Shown: positions 36,663 to 45,560, counted from the stretch's first letter. The stretch is 64,000 nucleotides of DNA from Paracoccus maritimus (GCF_025195095.1 NZ_JANAVZ010000002.1:1-64000); one strand, 5' to 3'. Notes: generated by a model not told the origin, from the letters alone. A program made the numbers and translations.

Positions 36663-37508
36663 ATGAGATGGCAGGGCAGACGCGGCAGCGGCAATATCGA
36701 AGATCGGCGCGGCATGGGCCGCGCGGGGGCAGGGGGGATCGGCATCGTCGGCATGCTGGCGGTGCTGGCCTTCGGATATTTCTTCGGCATCGACATCTCG
36801 CCGGTGGTGCGGGAACTGGATCAGGGGCAGCCTCAGGCCAACGCGCCGCTGTCCGAGCGTGATCAGCAATACGGCCAGTTCGTCTCGGTCGTTCTGGCGG
36901 ACACGGAAGAGGTCTGGGCTGCCATTCTGCCCCAGCAGGCAGGGCGCGACTATGCCGACCCCAGGCTGGTTCTGTATAGCGGCGTCGTGCAGTCGGCCTG
37001 CGGCGGGGCGTCCGCGGCGATGGGGCCCTTCTACTGCCCGAACGATCAGAAGATCTATCTGGATACCGATTTCTTCGACCTGATGGCGCAGAAGATGGGC
37101 GCGGGCGGCGACTTCGCCTATGCCTACGTGATCGCGCACGAGGTTGGCCATCATGTCCAGAACCTTGTCGGGACGCTGGGGCAGGTGAATGCCGCGCGCG
37201 GCCGCATGGACGAGGCGCGGTCGAACAGGCTGTCGGTGCTGACCGAATTGCAGGCCGATTGCTATGCCGGAATCTGGGCGCGGCAGGCGGATCAGCGTTT
37301 CGGCACCCTGGAAGAGGGCGACCTGCAAGAGGCTGCGCGTGCCGCCCACGCGGTCGGCGACGATGTGATTCAGTCGAATGCCGGGCGCACGCCGATGCCC
37401 GACAGCTTTACCCATGGCAGCGCCGAGCAGCGCCAGGAATGGTTGATGCGTGGCTATCGTTCGGGCGACATGAGACAATGCGACACATTCAGCCAGGCCG
37501 GGCTGTAG
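36663..37508 (+). CDS. Neutral zinc metallopeptidase, YpfJ type
   Basis: The 281-residue protein has a short basic cytoplasmic N-terminus rich in Arg and Gly, one membrane helix (about residues 22-42), and a periplasmic metallopeptidase domain. The zinc site HEVGH is at residues 159-163, and a downstream acidic ligand probably lies in TELQADCYAGIW (around E195). The family (PF04228) is widely conserved but its substrates are unknown. AAAGGGCGG precedes ATG 36663. A tiny lipoprotein gene follows after 32 bases. Confidence 0.92.
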   Translation: MRWQGRRGSGNIEDRRGMGRAGAGGIGIVGMLAVLAFGYFFGIDISPVVRELDQGQPQANAPLSERDQQYGQFVSVVLADTEEVWAAILPQQAGRDYADPRLVLYSGVVQSACGGASAAMGPFYCPNDQKIYLDTDFFDLMAQKMGAGGDFAYAYVIAHEVGHHVQNLVGTLGQVNAARGRMDEARSNRLSVLTELQADCYAGIWARQADQRFGTLEEGDLQEAARAAHAVGDDVIQSNAGRTPMPDSFTHGSAEQRQEWLMRGYRSGDMRQCDTFSQAGL

Positions 37509-37540
37509 CCCATATCCCTGATACGGAACCGGAGGATCAC

Positions 37541-37651
37541 ATGACCATTCACGCCCTTGCCCCGATCTCGGCCTTTTGCGCCATTCTGTTGCTGTCGGCC
37601 TGCGCGGCCTCGCGTCCCCGCGCGCGGGCGACTGCGCGGTCGCGCCGCTAG
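37541..37651 (+). CDS. Small lipoprotein, 36 residues
   Basis: The frame from ATG 37541 encodes 36 residues: a hydrophobic signal (MTIHALAPISAFCAILLLSAC) with lipobox LSAC at C21, then a short Arg/Ala tail (AASRPRARATARSRR). A good ribosome site (GGAGGA, 6 bases before ATG) supports translation. The mature part would be a lipidated 16-residue basic peptide, like entericidin-type or other micro-lipoproteins. It lies directly after the zinc peptidase gene on the same strand. Function unknown; it is below usual gene-calling size. Confidence 0.6.
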   Translation: MTIHALAPISAFCAILLLSACAASRPRARATARSRR

Positions 37652-37656
37652 GGCAA

Positions 37657-37842
37657 TCAGCGCGGCAGGCGGACGCCCCGCCCGTGTTCAAGCCTTGCCC
37701 AGTCGGGCCACCAGCCCAGCTTTTCCAGCACGACCAGCGCCGCGGCCAGTGCGACAATCGCCAACACCAGCTTGACCATGCGCGGGCTGGGCGGATTGCG
37801 GGCCCATTTCGAAGCCCTTAACAGCCAGATCAGGTTGTTCAT
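37657..37842 (-). CDS. Small conserved membrane protein
   Basis: The 61-residue protein MNNLIWLLRASKWARNPPSP... has a basic lead, one membrane helix (MVKLVLAIVALAAALVVLEKLGWWPDW, residues about 22-47) and a basic tail. The RASKWARNPPSPRMV block followed by a helix and WPDW is a pattern I recognise from small Rhodobacteraceae proteins of unknown function. It faces the small lipoprotein gene, 5 bases away, and is divergent from the Coq10-type gene. Confidence 0.7.
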   Translation of the reverse strand: MNNLIWLLRASKWARNPPSPRMVKLVLAIVALAAALVVLEKLGWWPDWARLEHGRGVRLPR

Positions 37843-37911
37843 TGCCCGCTTGCCCTGCTATTGCGTGGCTCGCACCACACGACGCGACGCCCCGAAACTC
37901 AAGAGCCTCCC

Positions 37912-38382
37912 TTGCCGCATCATCAGGACAGCCGCAACCTTCCCTACTCGGCGCAGCAGATGTTCGACCTCGTCGCCGATGTCGAACGCTATCCCGAATT
38001 CCTGCCGTGGAACAGCGCCGCCCGCATCCGGTCCCGCCAGACCCGCGATGACGGCAGCGAGGAAATCGCGGCCGATCTTGTCATCAGTTTCAAGGTGTTT
38101 CGCGAGCGTTTCGGCAGCCGGGTCGTCCTGTTTCCGGCCGATCCCTCGACCGGGGCGTTGCGGATCGACACGGAATATCTGGATGGCCCGTTCAAATACA
38201 TGCGCAGCGGCTGGACCTTTACGGACCTTGCGGATGGCGGCTGTCATGTCGATTTCTTCGTTGATTTCGAATTCCGCAATGCCATTCTGCAAAAGCTGAT
38301 CGGCGTCGTCTTTCACGAGGCCATGTCGCGTATCGTACGGGCCTTCGAAGAGCGTGCGCGCGCTCTTTACGGCCAGCCCTGA
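37912..38382 (+). CDS. Coq10/RatA-type START-domain protein
   Basis: The 156-residue protein is a polyketide-cyclase/START-fold member. It has LPYSAQQMFDLVADVERYPEFLPW at the N-terminus, then VISFKVFRERFGSRV, FKYMRSGWTF and the long C-terminal helix NAILQKLIGVVFHEAMSRIV. Alphaproteobacterial relatives are annotated as RatA-like toxin or as Coq10-like ubiquinone-binding proteins; the START cavity and the mitochondrial Coq10 kinship favour a quinone role, and a ribosome-inhibiting toxin role is doubtful. No antitoxin gene adjoins it. The start chosen is TTG 37912, just before the conserved segment; ATG-less upstream extension is unlikely. Confidence 0.88.
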   Translation: MPHHQDSRNLPYSAQQMFDLVADVERYPEFLPWNSAARIRSRQTRDDGSEEIAADLVISFKVFRERFGSRVVLFPADPSTGALRIDTEYLDGPFKYMRSGWTFTDLADGGCHVDFFVDFEFRNAILQKLIGVVFHEAMSRIVRAFEERARALYGQP

Positions 38383-38400
38383 TCGCCCAAGGAGACTGCC

Positions 38401-38757
38401 ATGACCGTGACCGATCCGCAGACCGCCCCTGACCTGACCCCGGCAAAGATAGTCTATGGTCTTTATGCGGTGGGCTACGCGGTCGCCATCACCGCGCTGG
38501 CCGGCGTGATCTATGCCTATTTCTCGCGGGGCAGGGACGAATTGCTGGACAGCCATCTGACGTTCCAGATCCGCACCTTCTGGATCAGCCTGGCGATCGG
38601 TCTGCTGGCGCTGGTCACCATGATCGTCGGGATCGGTTTCCTGATCTGGGCGTTCCTTGCCGTCTGGGGGCTGATCCGGGTGATCTCGGGATTTCTGCTG
38701 GCCAATGACGGCAAGCCGATCACCGGCACAAAATATCTTGGCATGATGGCGTTCTGA
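38401..38757 (+). CDS. DUF4870-like small membrane protein
   Basis: The 118-residue protein has three hydrophobic segments (about 18-40, 60-82 and 84-103) separated by a charged loop DELLDSHLTFQIRTFWIS, then a short tail NDGKPITGTKYLG. The pattern SH-x-x-FQ-x-RTFW and a final helix followed by N-x-G-K-P is that of the DUF4870/YidH-like small integral membrane family of unknown function. AAGGAGA precedes the ATG at good spacing. It lies 18 bases after the Coq10-type gene on the same strand, so they may be co-transcribed. Confidence 0.8.
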   Translation: MTVTDPQTAPDLTPAKIVYGLYAVGYAVAITALAGVIYAYFSRGRDELLDSHLTFQIRTFWISLAIGLLALVTMIVGIGFLIWAFLAVWGLIRVISGFLLANDGKPITGTKYLGMMAF

Positions 38758-38771
38758 ACCGGATTGCCGCG

Positions 38772-39362
38772 TCAGCGTTGCAAAAGCGCCTGAATCCGGC
38801 GGATCTGCGTTGCGAGGATGGACGTGATATCGTCGATTTTCATGTCCGTATCCGACGCCCATGCCCGAAACCCGTTTGCCAGCGCATGGGCAAATATCTC
38901 GGCCACCAGCTCGGCTTCGGGAGCATGGTCGGGTCCCGTCCGGGTCAGGATCAACTGCGACAGCTGTTGTGACAATCGTTGCAACGATGCGTGAAACGCC
39001 GGCATGAGTTCGGGAGATCGGGCCAGAAGCCTGTCGATCATCCGTGCCGTGTCGCGGTGCAGATCGATGGCATGCATATGACGGCGCAGGACTTCGCAAA
39101 GATCGTCTATCAGGGTGCCGTCCGCGTTGCGAAACCAGTCCGCCAGATCCTGCTCGATCACCGGCTGCCGGCCCACCAGGGCTGACTGCTTGTTCGGGAA
39201 GTAATTGAAGAAGGTGCGCAGGCTGATCCCTGCCTCGGACGCGATCATTTCGGTCGTGATCGAATCATGTCCGTCGCGCAGGGCCAGCCGCAACGCAGCG
39301 GCCTGAATTTCGCTGGCCGTCTGGCGGCGACGGCGATCGCGAAGTGTCGCGGTCTCGGTCAT
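38772..39362 (-). CDS. TetR-family regulator of RND efflux genes
   Basis: The 196-residue protein starts with a TetR helix-turn-helix (residues about 12-60: TASEIQAAALRLALRDG, then IASEAGISLRTFFNYFPNKQSAL, the canonical recognition segment). An all-helical ligand domain follows. It is divergent from the RND adaptor-pump pair, the usual layout of a local repressor that lets go when a drug or other ligand binds. The very long open frame that contains it on the minus strand is mostly antisense to the efflux genes; the true start is ATG 39362. Confidence 0.92.
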   Translation of the reverse strand: MTETATLRDRRRRQTASEIQAAALRLALRDGHDSITTEMIASEAGISLRTFFNYFPNKQSALVGRQPVIEQDLADWFRNADGTLIDDLCEVLRRHMHAIDLHRDTARMIDRLLARSPELMPAFHASLQRLSQQLSQLILTRTGPDHAPEAELVAEIFAHALANGFRAWASDTDMKIDDITSILATQIRRIQALLQR

Positions 39363-39389
39363 GGGCAGGCTCTCGAATATTTCATCAGA

Positions 39390-39402
39390 TGCAAATATTG
39401 CA
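39390..39402. promoter_or_regulatory. Palindrome in the tetR/RND intergenic region
   Basis: TGCAA-ATA-TTGCA is a perfect 13-base palindrome 28 bases upstream of the tetR start and ~80 bases upstream of the adaptor gene. A further TGCAA half-site lies at 39418-39422. This is where a TetR operator controlling both directions would be expected. Confidence 0.5.
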
Positions 39403-39482
39403 CGGCGCGCAAGTTCATGCAACAACACCCGCGCCGGGATCGTCAATGTCCGGCCGGTTTGCTCCTGCAAGAGGATAGGATG

Positions 39483-40673
39483 ATGCCAAGTCCAAGACAC
39501 GCGATCCGGCTCGCGATACTTGCCTTGCTGACGTTTTCGGGGATCGCCCTTGCGCAGGAAGCGCCTCCGAAACAGGTCGGCGTCGTCACGTTGCAGCGTC
39601 AGGACGTGCCGCGGATCGTGACCGTTCCGGGCCGTGCGGTAGCGGCTGCCAGGGCCGGAATACGGCCGCGGGTGGGCGGAATCATCACCGGCATCCTGTA
39701 TGACGAGGGGCGGCCCCTGAAGGTGGGCGACCCGATGTTCAGCATCGACGACACCACCTATGCCGCCAATCTCAGCAGTGCGGAAGCGCAGGTCGCCTCG
39801 GCCCGCGCAACGCTGACCGAGGCCGAAACCTCCTTCAACCGGACCCAGCAGCTTGTGGGATCCGGGACGACGCAGGCGCAGGTCGATGCGGCGCGGGCAA
39901 CGCTGGAACAGGCGCGCGCCGGTCTGCAGTCGGCGCAGGCGGCGCAGCGGCTGGCGCAAGCCGATCTGGACTGGACGACCGTCACCAGCCCGATCGACGG
40001 GATGGCCAGCGTGTCCGAGGTGTCGGTCGGCGATCTGGTCACGGCGGGCCAGGCTGACGCGCTGGCGACAGTCACGCAGCTGGACCCGATCGAGGTGGAC
40101 ATGTATGAGCCGTCGGCCCGGATGCTGCGTGTCTTCGAGGATATCTCCGAGGGTCGGTTGCAGATGCGCGACAAGTTGCAAGCGACCCTGACGCTGGAGA
40201 CCGGCCAGACCTACGAGGCCACAGGCGAACTGGTCGCACCGGGTTTCAGCGTCTCGACCTCGACCGGTTCGGTGGACACGCGGTTTCGTTTCGACAATCC
40301 ACGCCGGTTGTTGCTGCCGGGCATGTTCGTACGCGGTCAGGTCGATCTGGGCACCGTATCGGCGTTTCTGGTGTCGCAGTCCGCCGCCAGTCGCGACAAG
40401 ACCGGAACCTTGACCGCGTGGGTGATCAAGGACGGCAAGGCGACCCAGCGCCGCCTGACCGAAGACGGAACGTGGCAGAACAACTGGATCGTGACGAAGG
40501 GCATAGAGCCGGGCGACATGTTGGCCGTGGATGGGCTGAGCGGGCTGACCGAGGGGGCCGAGGTGCAGACCGTCGCGGTGGAATTTGACGACGATGGCGT
40601 AGTGCGCGAGGTCGCGCCGGAACCCAAGGCGGGGACGCAGGACGCGACCGGCGCCGACCAGCCGGCGGAGTGA
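39483..40673 (+). CDS. RND efflux periplasmic adaptor (MFP)
   Basis: The 396-residue protein is the membrane-fusion subunit of a tripartite efflux pump, joining the inner-membrane pump to an outer-membrane channel. It has a signal peptide ending ALAQ (about residue 24), VTVPGRAVAAARAGIRPRVGGII of the lipoyl half, and a helical hairpin (SSAEAQVASARATLTEAE to AQAAQRLAQADLDW). The second lipoyl half TTVTSPIDGMASVSEVSVGDLV and a beta-barrel follow, then an acidic tail. Of two adjacent ATG codons (39480 and 39483) the second has the better spacing to AGAGGA. The pump gene follows after 6 bases. Confidence 0.93.
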   Translation: MPSPRHAIRLAILALLTFSGIALAQEAPPKQVGVVTLQRQDVPRIVTVPGRAVAAARAGIRPRVGGIITGILYDEGRPLKVGDPMFSIDDTTYAANLSSAEAQVASARATLTEAETSFNRTQQLVGSGTTQAQVDAARATLEQARAGLQSAQAAQRLAQADLDWTTVTSPIDGMASVSEVSVGDLVTAGQADALATVTQLDPIEVDMYEPSARMLRVFEDISEGRLQMRDKLQATLTLETGQTYEATGELVAPGFSVSTSTGSVDTRFRFDNPRRLLLPGMFVRGQVDLGTVSAFLVSQSAASRDKTGTLTAWVIKDGKATQRRLTEDGTWQNNWIVTKGIEPGDMLAVDGLSGLTEGAEVQTVAVEFDDDGVVREVAPEPKAGTQDATGADQPAE

Positions 40674-40679
40674 TCGCAG

Positions 40680-43600
40680 ATGGCCCGTTTTTTCATTCAC
40701 CGCCCTGTCTTCGCATGGGTTCTGGCCCTCGTGACCATGCTGGTCGGCGGGCTTGGCCTGCAAAGCCTGGCGATCGAGCAGTATCCGCAGATCGCGCCGA
40801 CGACCATCCGCATCAGCGCCGGCTATAACGGTGCATCTGCCGAGATCGTCGAGGATTCGGTGACCGCCGTGATCGAGGACGGCATGACCGGACTTGATGG
40901 TCTGATCTACATGACCTCGAATTCGTCGCCCGGATCGGCTTCGGTCTCGCTGACCTTCGACGACAGTGTCGATCCCGACATCGCGCAGGTGCAGGTGCAG
41001 AACAAGTTGCAGCTTGTGACAAGTCAGCTTCCCGATCTGGTCCAGCAGTCCGGGGTGAACGTCTCGCGTTCGACCAGTTCGATCCTGCTGGTCGGTGCGT
41101 TGACCAGCAGCGACGGGCGCTATTCCACGGTCGAACTGGGCGATCTGGTGTCGCAGCGGGTCGAGGAGCTGGTTCAGCGCACGCCGGGGGTCGGATCGAT
41201 CAACCTGTTCGGTTCGGGTTACGCGATGCGGATCTGGTTGGATCCGATGAAGATGACCCAGTATCAGGTGACGCCAGCAGACATCACCGCAGCCGTGTCC
41301 GAACAGAACAGCAATGTGACCGTCGGCACGCTTGGCGGCCAGCCGTCGCCCCAAGGACAGCGTCTGACGATCCCGCTGTCGGCACAGTCGCAGCTTTCCA
41401 CGGTCAGTGAATTCGAACGCATTCTTCTGCGCGTCGATCCGGACGGCTCGACCGTATTTCTGGGGGACGTCGCCCGGATCGAGATCGGGCAGGAAAGCTA
41501 TGGCGGGGCATCGCGCTATAACGGTCAGCCTGCGGCCGGGTTCGGGGTGAACCTCGCCTCGGGGGCGAACGCGGTGGATACCGCCTCTGCCGTGCGCGAG
41601 GTGCTGGCCGGCATCGCCCCATCGCTGCCCGAGGGCGTGGATATCGTCTATCCTTACGACACGTCGCCCTTTGTCGAGGAATCGATCAATCAGGTCTATC
41701 ACACACTGGCCGAAGCGGTCGTACTGGTGTTCCTGGTGATCCTGGCGTTCCTGCAAAGCTGGCGGGCGACGATCATTCCGGTTGTTGCGATCCCGGTGGT
41801 CCTGCTGGGAACCTTTGGGGTTCTGGCTGCCGCTGGCTTCTCGATCAACACCCTGACCATGTTCGCGCTGGTGCTGGCGATCGGTCTGTTGGTCGATGAT
41901 GCCATCGTGGTCGTCGAGAATGTCGAGCGCGTGATGGAGGAAGAGGGGCTGGGCCCCGTCGAGGCGACCGAGAAAAGCATGACCGAGATCAGTTCGGCCC
42001 TGATCGGGATCGTGCTGGTCCTGTCGGCGGTCTTTCTGCCGATGGCGTTCATGTCAGGATCGACCGGCGTAATCTATCGTCAGTTCTCGATCACCATCAT
42101 TACCGCGATGGTCCTGTCGCTTGGTGTCGCGCTGATCCTGACGCCGGCGATGTGCGCCAGCCTGCTACGGCCACGCAAACACGGCGACGGCATTGCGCCT
42201 GCGCGCTGGTTCAACCGCAATCTCGACCGGGCCACCTCGGGGTATGGCAGTGCCGTGACGCGGATGGTGCGGCGTCCGTTCCGGACGCTGATCCTGCTGG
42301 TGGCGATCGGGGCAGGGGCGTTCCTTCTGTATGAACGCCTGCCCGGATCGTTCCTGCCGGACGAGGATCAGGGCGTGATGTTGGTGATGGTGCAGGGCCC
42401 GGACGGGTCAACCACCGCCCAGACCCGCGCGCAGGTCGAGAAGGTCGAGGATTATTTGCTGAACCAGGAATCCGAGGCGGTCGAGTCGGTCTTTGCCGCG
42501 CTGGGCTTCAGCTTCGGCGGGTCCGGGCAGAACAACGCCATGGTCTTCGCCAAGCTGCGCGACTACGACCAGCGCGAGGGGCAGGACGTGGCGGCGTTGG
42601 TCGAGCGGGCGAACGCGCATTTCTTCATGACCAACCGGTCGGGCCAGGTCTATTTCCTGCAACCGCCGGCGATTCAGGGCATGGGTGCGTCCTCGGGCTT
42701 CTCGATGTATCTGGTCGATCAGGCCGGGAACGGGCAGGAGGCGCTGTCTAAGGCCGCCGACGAACTGGTCCAGACGGCACAGCAGGACGGGCGGGTCGTG
42801 AACCTGCGCGGCAACGAATCGCCCACGCAGACAACCTTGCGGCTGGACATAGATCAGCAGAAGGCGGCCGCGTTCGGCCTGTCGATCTCCGAGGTCAACG
42901 CGATGTTGTCGGTCATCTTCGCGGGTCGTGATGTCAATGACTTCGCCCTGGGCAGCGAGCTGCGTCCGGTGATCGTGCAGGGCGACGCCGAGGCGCGCGC
43001 CCAACCCGCCGACATCGAACGCTGGTATGCGCGCAACGATCAGGGCGAGATGGTGTCTTTCGCGGCCTTCGCCACGCAATCATGGGAACAGGAACCGCAA
43101 TCGCTGGCACGTTATGGCGGCAGCCGGGCGCTGGAACTTAGCGGTGCAGCCGCGCAGGGTCTGTCATCTGGGGCTGCGATGCAGGCGATGGAACAGATGG
43201 TCGGTGAACTGGATGGCGGGTATGGCACAGCCTGGACCGGCCTCAGCTATCAGGAACGGCTGTCGGGCAATCAGGCGCCGGTGCTGTTTGCATTGTCCGC
43301 GCTGGTCGTGTTCCTGGCTCTGGCGGCGCTATATGAAAGCTGGACGGTGCCGCTGGCGGTGCTGCTGACAGTGCCGGTGGGCATTCTTGGCGCACTGGCG
43401 GCGGCACTGATCTTCGGGCAGTCGAACGACGTCTATTTCAAGGTCGGGCTTCTGACCACGATCGGGCTTGCGTCGCGCAACGCCATCCTGATCGTGGAGT
43501 TTGCGCAATCGCTGATGGCGCAGGGCAAATCACTTCTGGACGCCGCGATCGAGGCATCCAGGATGCGGCTGCGCCCGATCCTGATGACGACATTTGCCTT

Positions 43601-43787
43601 CATGCTGGGTGTCTTGCCGCTGGCCATCGCAAGCGGCGCTGGGGCAGGGGCACAGAACTCGATCGGTATCGGTGTTCTGGGCGGCATGGCGTCGTCGGCG
43701 GCAATCGGCATCTTCCTTGTCCCGGTCTTCTATGTCGCCGTTCGGAAGGCGGTCGAGATGCTGGGACGAAAACGTGCGGCCGACTGA
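40680..43787 (+). CDS. RND multidrug efflux permease (AcrB/MexB type)
   Basis: The 1035-residue inner-membrane pump has the HAE1-type layout. Helix 1 is followed by SLAIEQYPQIAPTTI, the first porter domain, then helices 2-6. The proton-relay aspartate pair is in LAIGLLVDDAIVVVENVERVM, and the matching lysine/threonine region lies in the second half. The second half repeats the design (LLTTIGLASRNAILIVEFA). It exports hydrophobic or amphiphilic compounds using the proton gradient. No outer-membrane TolC-type channel is encoded next to it, so it probably uses one encoded elsewhere. Length and motifs are normal, with no sign of damage. Confidence 0.95.
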   Translation: MARFFIHRPVFAWVLALVTMLVGGLGLQSLAIEQYPQIAPTTIRISAGYNGASAEIVEDSVTAVIEDGMTGLDGLIYMTSNSSPGSASVSLTFDDSVDPDIAQVQVQNKLQLVTSQLPDLVQQSGVNVSRSTSSILLVGALTSSDGRYSTVELGDLVSQRVEELVQRTPGVGSINLFGSGYAMRIWLDPMKMTQYQVTPADITAAVSEQNSNVTVGTLGGQPSPQGQRLTIPLSAQSQLSTVSEFERILLRVDPDGSTVFLGDVARIEIGQESYGGASRYNGQPAAGFGVNLASGANAVDTASAVREVLAGIAPSLPEGVDIVYPYDTSPFVEESINQVYHTLAEAVVLVFLVILAFLQSWRATIIPVVAIPVVLLGTFGVLAAAGFSINTLTMFALVLAIGLLVDDAIVVVENVERVMEEEGLGPVEATEKSMTEISSALIGIVLVLSAVFLPMAFMSGSTGVIYRQFSITIITAMVLSLGVALILTPAMCASLLRPRKHGDGIAPARWFNRNLDRATSGYGSAVTRMVRRPFRTLILLVAIGAGAFLLYERLPGSFLPDEDQGVMLVMVQGPDGSTTAQTRAQVEKVEDYLLNQESEAVESVFAALGFSFGGSGQNNAMVFAKLRDYDQREGQDVAALVERANAHFFMTNRSGQVYFLQPPAIQGMGASSGFSMYLVDQAGNGQEALSKAADELVQTAQQDGRVVNLRGNESPTQTTLRLDIDQQKAAAFGLSISEVNAMLSVIFAGRDVNDFALGSELRPVIVQGDAEARAQPADIERWYARNDQGEMVSFAAFATQSWEQEPQSLARYGGSRALELSGAAAQGLSSGAAMQAMEQMVGELDGGYGTAWTGLSYQERLSGNQAPVLFALSALVVFLALAALYESWTVPLAVLLTVPVGILGALAAALIFGQSNDVYFKVGLLTTIGLASRNAILIVEFAQSLMAQGKSLLDAAIEASRMRLRPILMTTFAFMLGVLPLAIASGAGAGAQNSIGIGVLGGMASSAAIGIFLVPVFYVAVRKAVEMLGRKRAAD

Positions 43788-43803
43788 TCGTCAAACAGAA
43801 AAT

Positions 43804-43832
43804 CGCCGCGCGGAACCGGATTCCGCGCGGCG
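43804..43832. terminator. Bidirectional terminator between convergent genes
   Basis: CGCCGCGCGGAA (43804-43815) and TTCCGCGCGGCG (43821-43832) form a perfect 12-bp stem with a 5-base loop. On the minus strand it is followed by ATTTTC, so it ends the OsmC gene transcript well. In the plus direction there is no T tract, but the stem may also stop the efflux operon. Confidence 0.8.
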
Positions 43833-43864
43833 AAGCATTCGGGTTCGTGAAGCCTGTTGGGGCG

Positions 43865-44293
43865 TCAAGAGACGGTGGCGTCCATCGTCACGTCTGCATT
43901 GAACAGCTTCGAGATCGGGCAACCGGCCTTGGCCTGCTGCGCCAGTTCCTCGATCTTCGCCTTGTCGCCGTCGCCCGAGATGGTCGTGGTCAGGTGCGCC
44001 TTGGTGATGGTGAAACCCTCACCGTCCTGTTCCAGCGTGATCTTCGAGGTGGTCTCGATGCTGACGCCGCCGACGCCCGCCTCTTCCAGCATCTTCGACA
44101 GCGCCATCGAAAAGCAGGATGCGTGTGCTGCGCCAACCAGTTCCTCGGGGTTTGTGCCTGGCTTGTCTTCGAAGCGCGTGTTGAAGCCGTAGGGCTGATC
44201 CGAAAGGGCGCCCGATTGTGTCGAAACCGTCGCCTTGCCGTCTTTTAGCCCGCCTTGCCACTTTGCCGATCCGCTGCGCGTGAACTTGACCAT
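43865..44293 (-). CDS. OsmC-family peroxiredoxin-like protein
   Basis: The 142-residue protein has the two redox cysteines of the OsmC/Ohr family: C60 in AAHASCFSMAL and C125 in AKAGCPISKL. These reduce organic hydroperoxides with dithiol electrons. The VKFTRSGSAKWQGGLKDGKATVST start and GTNPEELVGAAHA block place it in the OsmC rather than the Ohr branch. It is cytosolic. ATG 44293 is preceded by AAAGGAGG, a near-perfect ribosome site; the longer frame to 44359 is not needed. It converges with the efflux operon at a strong terminator. Confidence 0.93.
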   Translation of the reverse strand: MVKFTRSGSAKWQGGLKDGKATVSTQSGALSDQPYGFNTRFEDKPGTNPEELVGAAHASCFSMALSKMLEEAGVGGVSIETTSKITLEQDGEGFTITKAHLTTTISGDGDKAKIEELAQQAKAGCPISKLFNADVTMDATVS

Positions 44294-44390
44294 CTTCTGG
44301 CCTCCTTTGTGCCGTTGAGGTTTCGCGGCACCAACGCGATGCCGCGCCGACAGGTTCACATCACAGGGAAAAAGAATCCTTGTCGCGAAC

Positions 44391-45560
44391 TCAGCCCGTG
44401 CCCTTCTGGCTGCAAAGCCGCTGATGTTCGGCGATGGCGTAACGGTCGGTCATGCCGGCCACATAGTCCAGCACGATCCGCGCGCGATGCGTCATGTCGG
44501 GTGCCGATCCCGCCATCGTGGCCCAGTGATCGGGCATCTGCGCCGGATCGTCCAGAAACAGCGGGAACAGATCGTTCAGCATCGCCGTCACGCTGGTCCG
44601 TTCGACGACCACCGAGGGCGCGCGATACATGCGTGTGAACAGGAACGACTTGATCGCCTTGATGTTCTGGTAGAGTGGTTTCGAGAACCGGATGATCGGC
44701 CCGTCCATGTCGCGGATTTCCTGCGCGGATTGCGGCTGCAGGCCTGTCAGGCGGTTCTGCGCCACCGCGATCACATCCTCGACCATCACCCCAAACACAC
44801 GCCGCAGCGCCTCGTGCCGACGCCGCATGCGGTCCAGGCCAGGGTGAAGCTGGTCGACCTCGGCGAAGGCCGGGCCGATCACCGGCAGTTCGGCCAGCTC
44901 GTCCTCGGTGAACAGCTGCGCCCGCAGCCCGTCATGCAGGTCGTGATGGTTATAGGCCACGTCGTCCGCAACCGCCGCCACCTGCGCCTCGGCGCTGGCA
45001 TTGGTCGTCAGTTCCAGATCCCATTCGGCGTTCACCTCGGCCAGCGCATAGGGTAGATCGCCCGTGACCGGACCATTATGCTTCGCGATCCCCTCAAGCG
45101 CTTCCCATGTCAGGTTGAGACCGTCGAAATCGGCATAATGCCGTTCCAGCCTGGTCACGATCCGCAGGGCCTGCGCGTTGTGATCGAACCCGCCATAAGG
45201 CGCCATCAGGGATGCCAGCGCGTCCTCGCCGGTATGTCCGAAGGGTGGATGGCCAAGATCATGCGCCAATGCCACCGTCTCGGCCAGATCGGCATTCAGC
45301 CCCAGCGCGCCCGCGATGGTTCGCGCCACCTGCGCCACTTCGATCGTGTGGGTCAGCCGGGTGCGGAAATAGTCGCCGCGATAGGCGTCGCCATCATGCT
45401 CGACGAAGACCTGGGTCTTGTGTTTCAGCCGCCTGAACGCGCTGGAATGGATGATCCGGTCCCGGTCGCGCTGCCAGGGCGAACGGAAGGTAGACATCCG
45501 TTCAGGCCACAGGCGGCCCCGGCTGTCCTCGGGCTGGCAGGCGTAGGGGGCGATGTTCAC
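44391..45560 (-). CDS. dgt: dGTPase-like dNTP triphosphohydrolase (HD domain)
   Basis: The 389-residue protein hydrolyses dNTPs to deoxynucleosides and triphosphate. Metal-binding HD motifs are H71 (RLTHTIEV) and H100-D101 (LAHDLGHPPFGHTGE), with a later D in DDVAYNHHDL. The N-terminal SAFRRLKHKTQVF is typical of the type 2 (bacterial Dgt-like) subfamily. I chose GTG 45560, which has AAGGAAGG ten bases upstream; the longer frame to 45614 would overlap the region divergent to erpA. It helps limit the dNTP pool and mutation. Confidence 0.92.
   Translation of the reverse strand: MNIAPYACQPEDSRGRLWPERMSTFRSPWQRDRDRIIHSSAFRRLKHKTQVFVEHDGDAYRGDYFRTRLTHTIEVAQVARTIAGALGLNADLAETVALAHDLGHPPFGHTGEDALASLMAPYGGFDHNAQALRIVTRLERHYADFDGLNLTWEALEGIAKHNGPVTGDLPYALAEVNAEWDLELTTNASAEAQVAAVADDVAYNHHDLHDGLRAQLFTEDELAELPVIGPAFAEVDQLHPGLDRMRRRHEALRRVFGVMVEDVIAVAQNRLTGLQPQSAQEIRDMDGPIIRFSKPLYQNIKAIKSFLFTRMYRAPSVVVERTSVTAMLNDLFPLFLDDPAQMPDHWATMAGSAPDMTHRARIVLDYVAGMTDRYAIAEHQRLCSQKGTG

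Noticed and set aside
37912-38382. RatA-type toxin suggesting a toxin-antitoxin pair
   Set aside because: The START/Coq10 fold is conserved, but the next gene is an ordinary DUF4870-type membrane protein and no antitoxin-like gene is adjacent; a quinone-binding role is more likely.
38772-41756. A 994-codon open frame on the minus strand opposite the RND efflux genes
   Set aside because: Only its last 197 codons (38772-39362) are a real TetR gene. The rest is antisense to the adaptor and pump genes, rich in Arg, His and Gln as expected from the opposite strand of high-GC coding sequence, and shows no domain.
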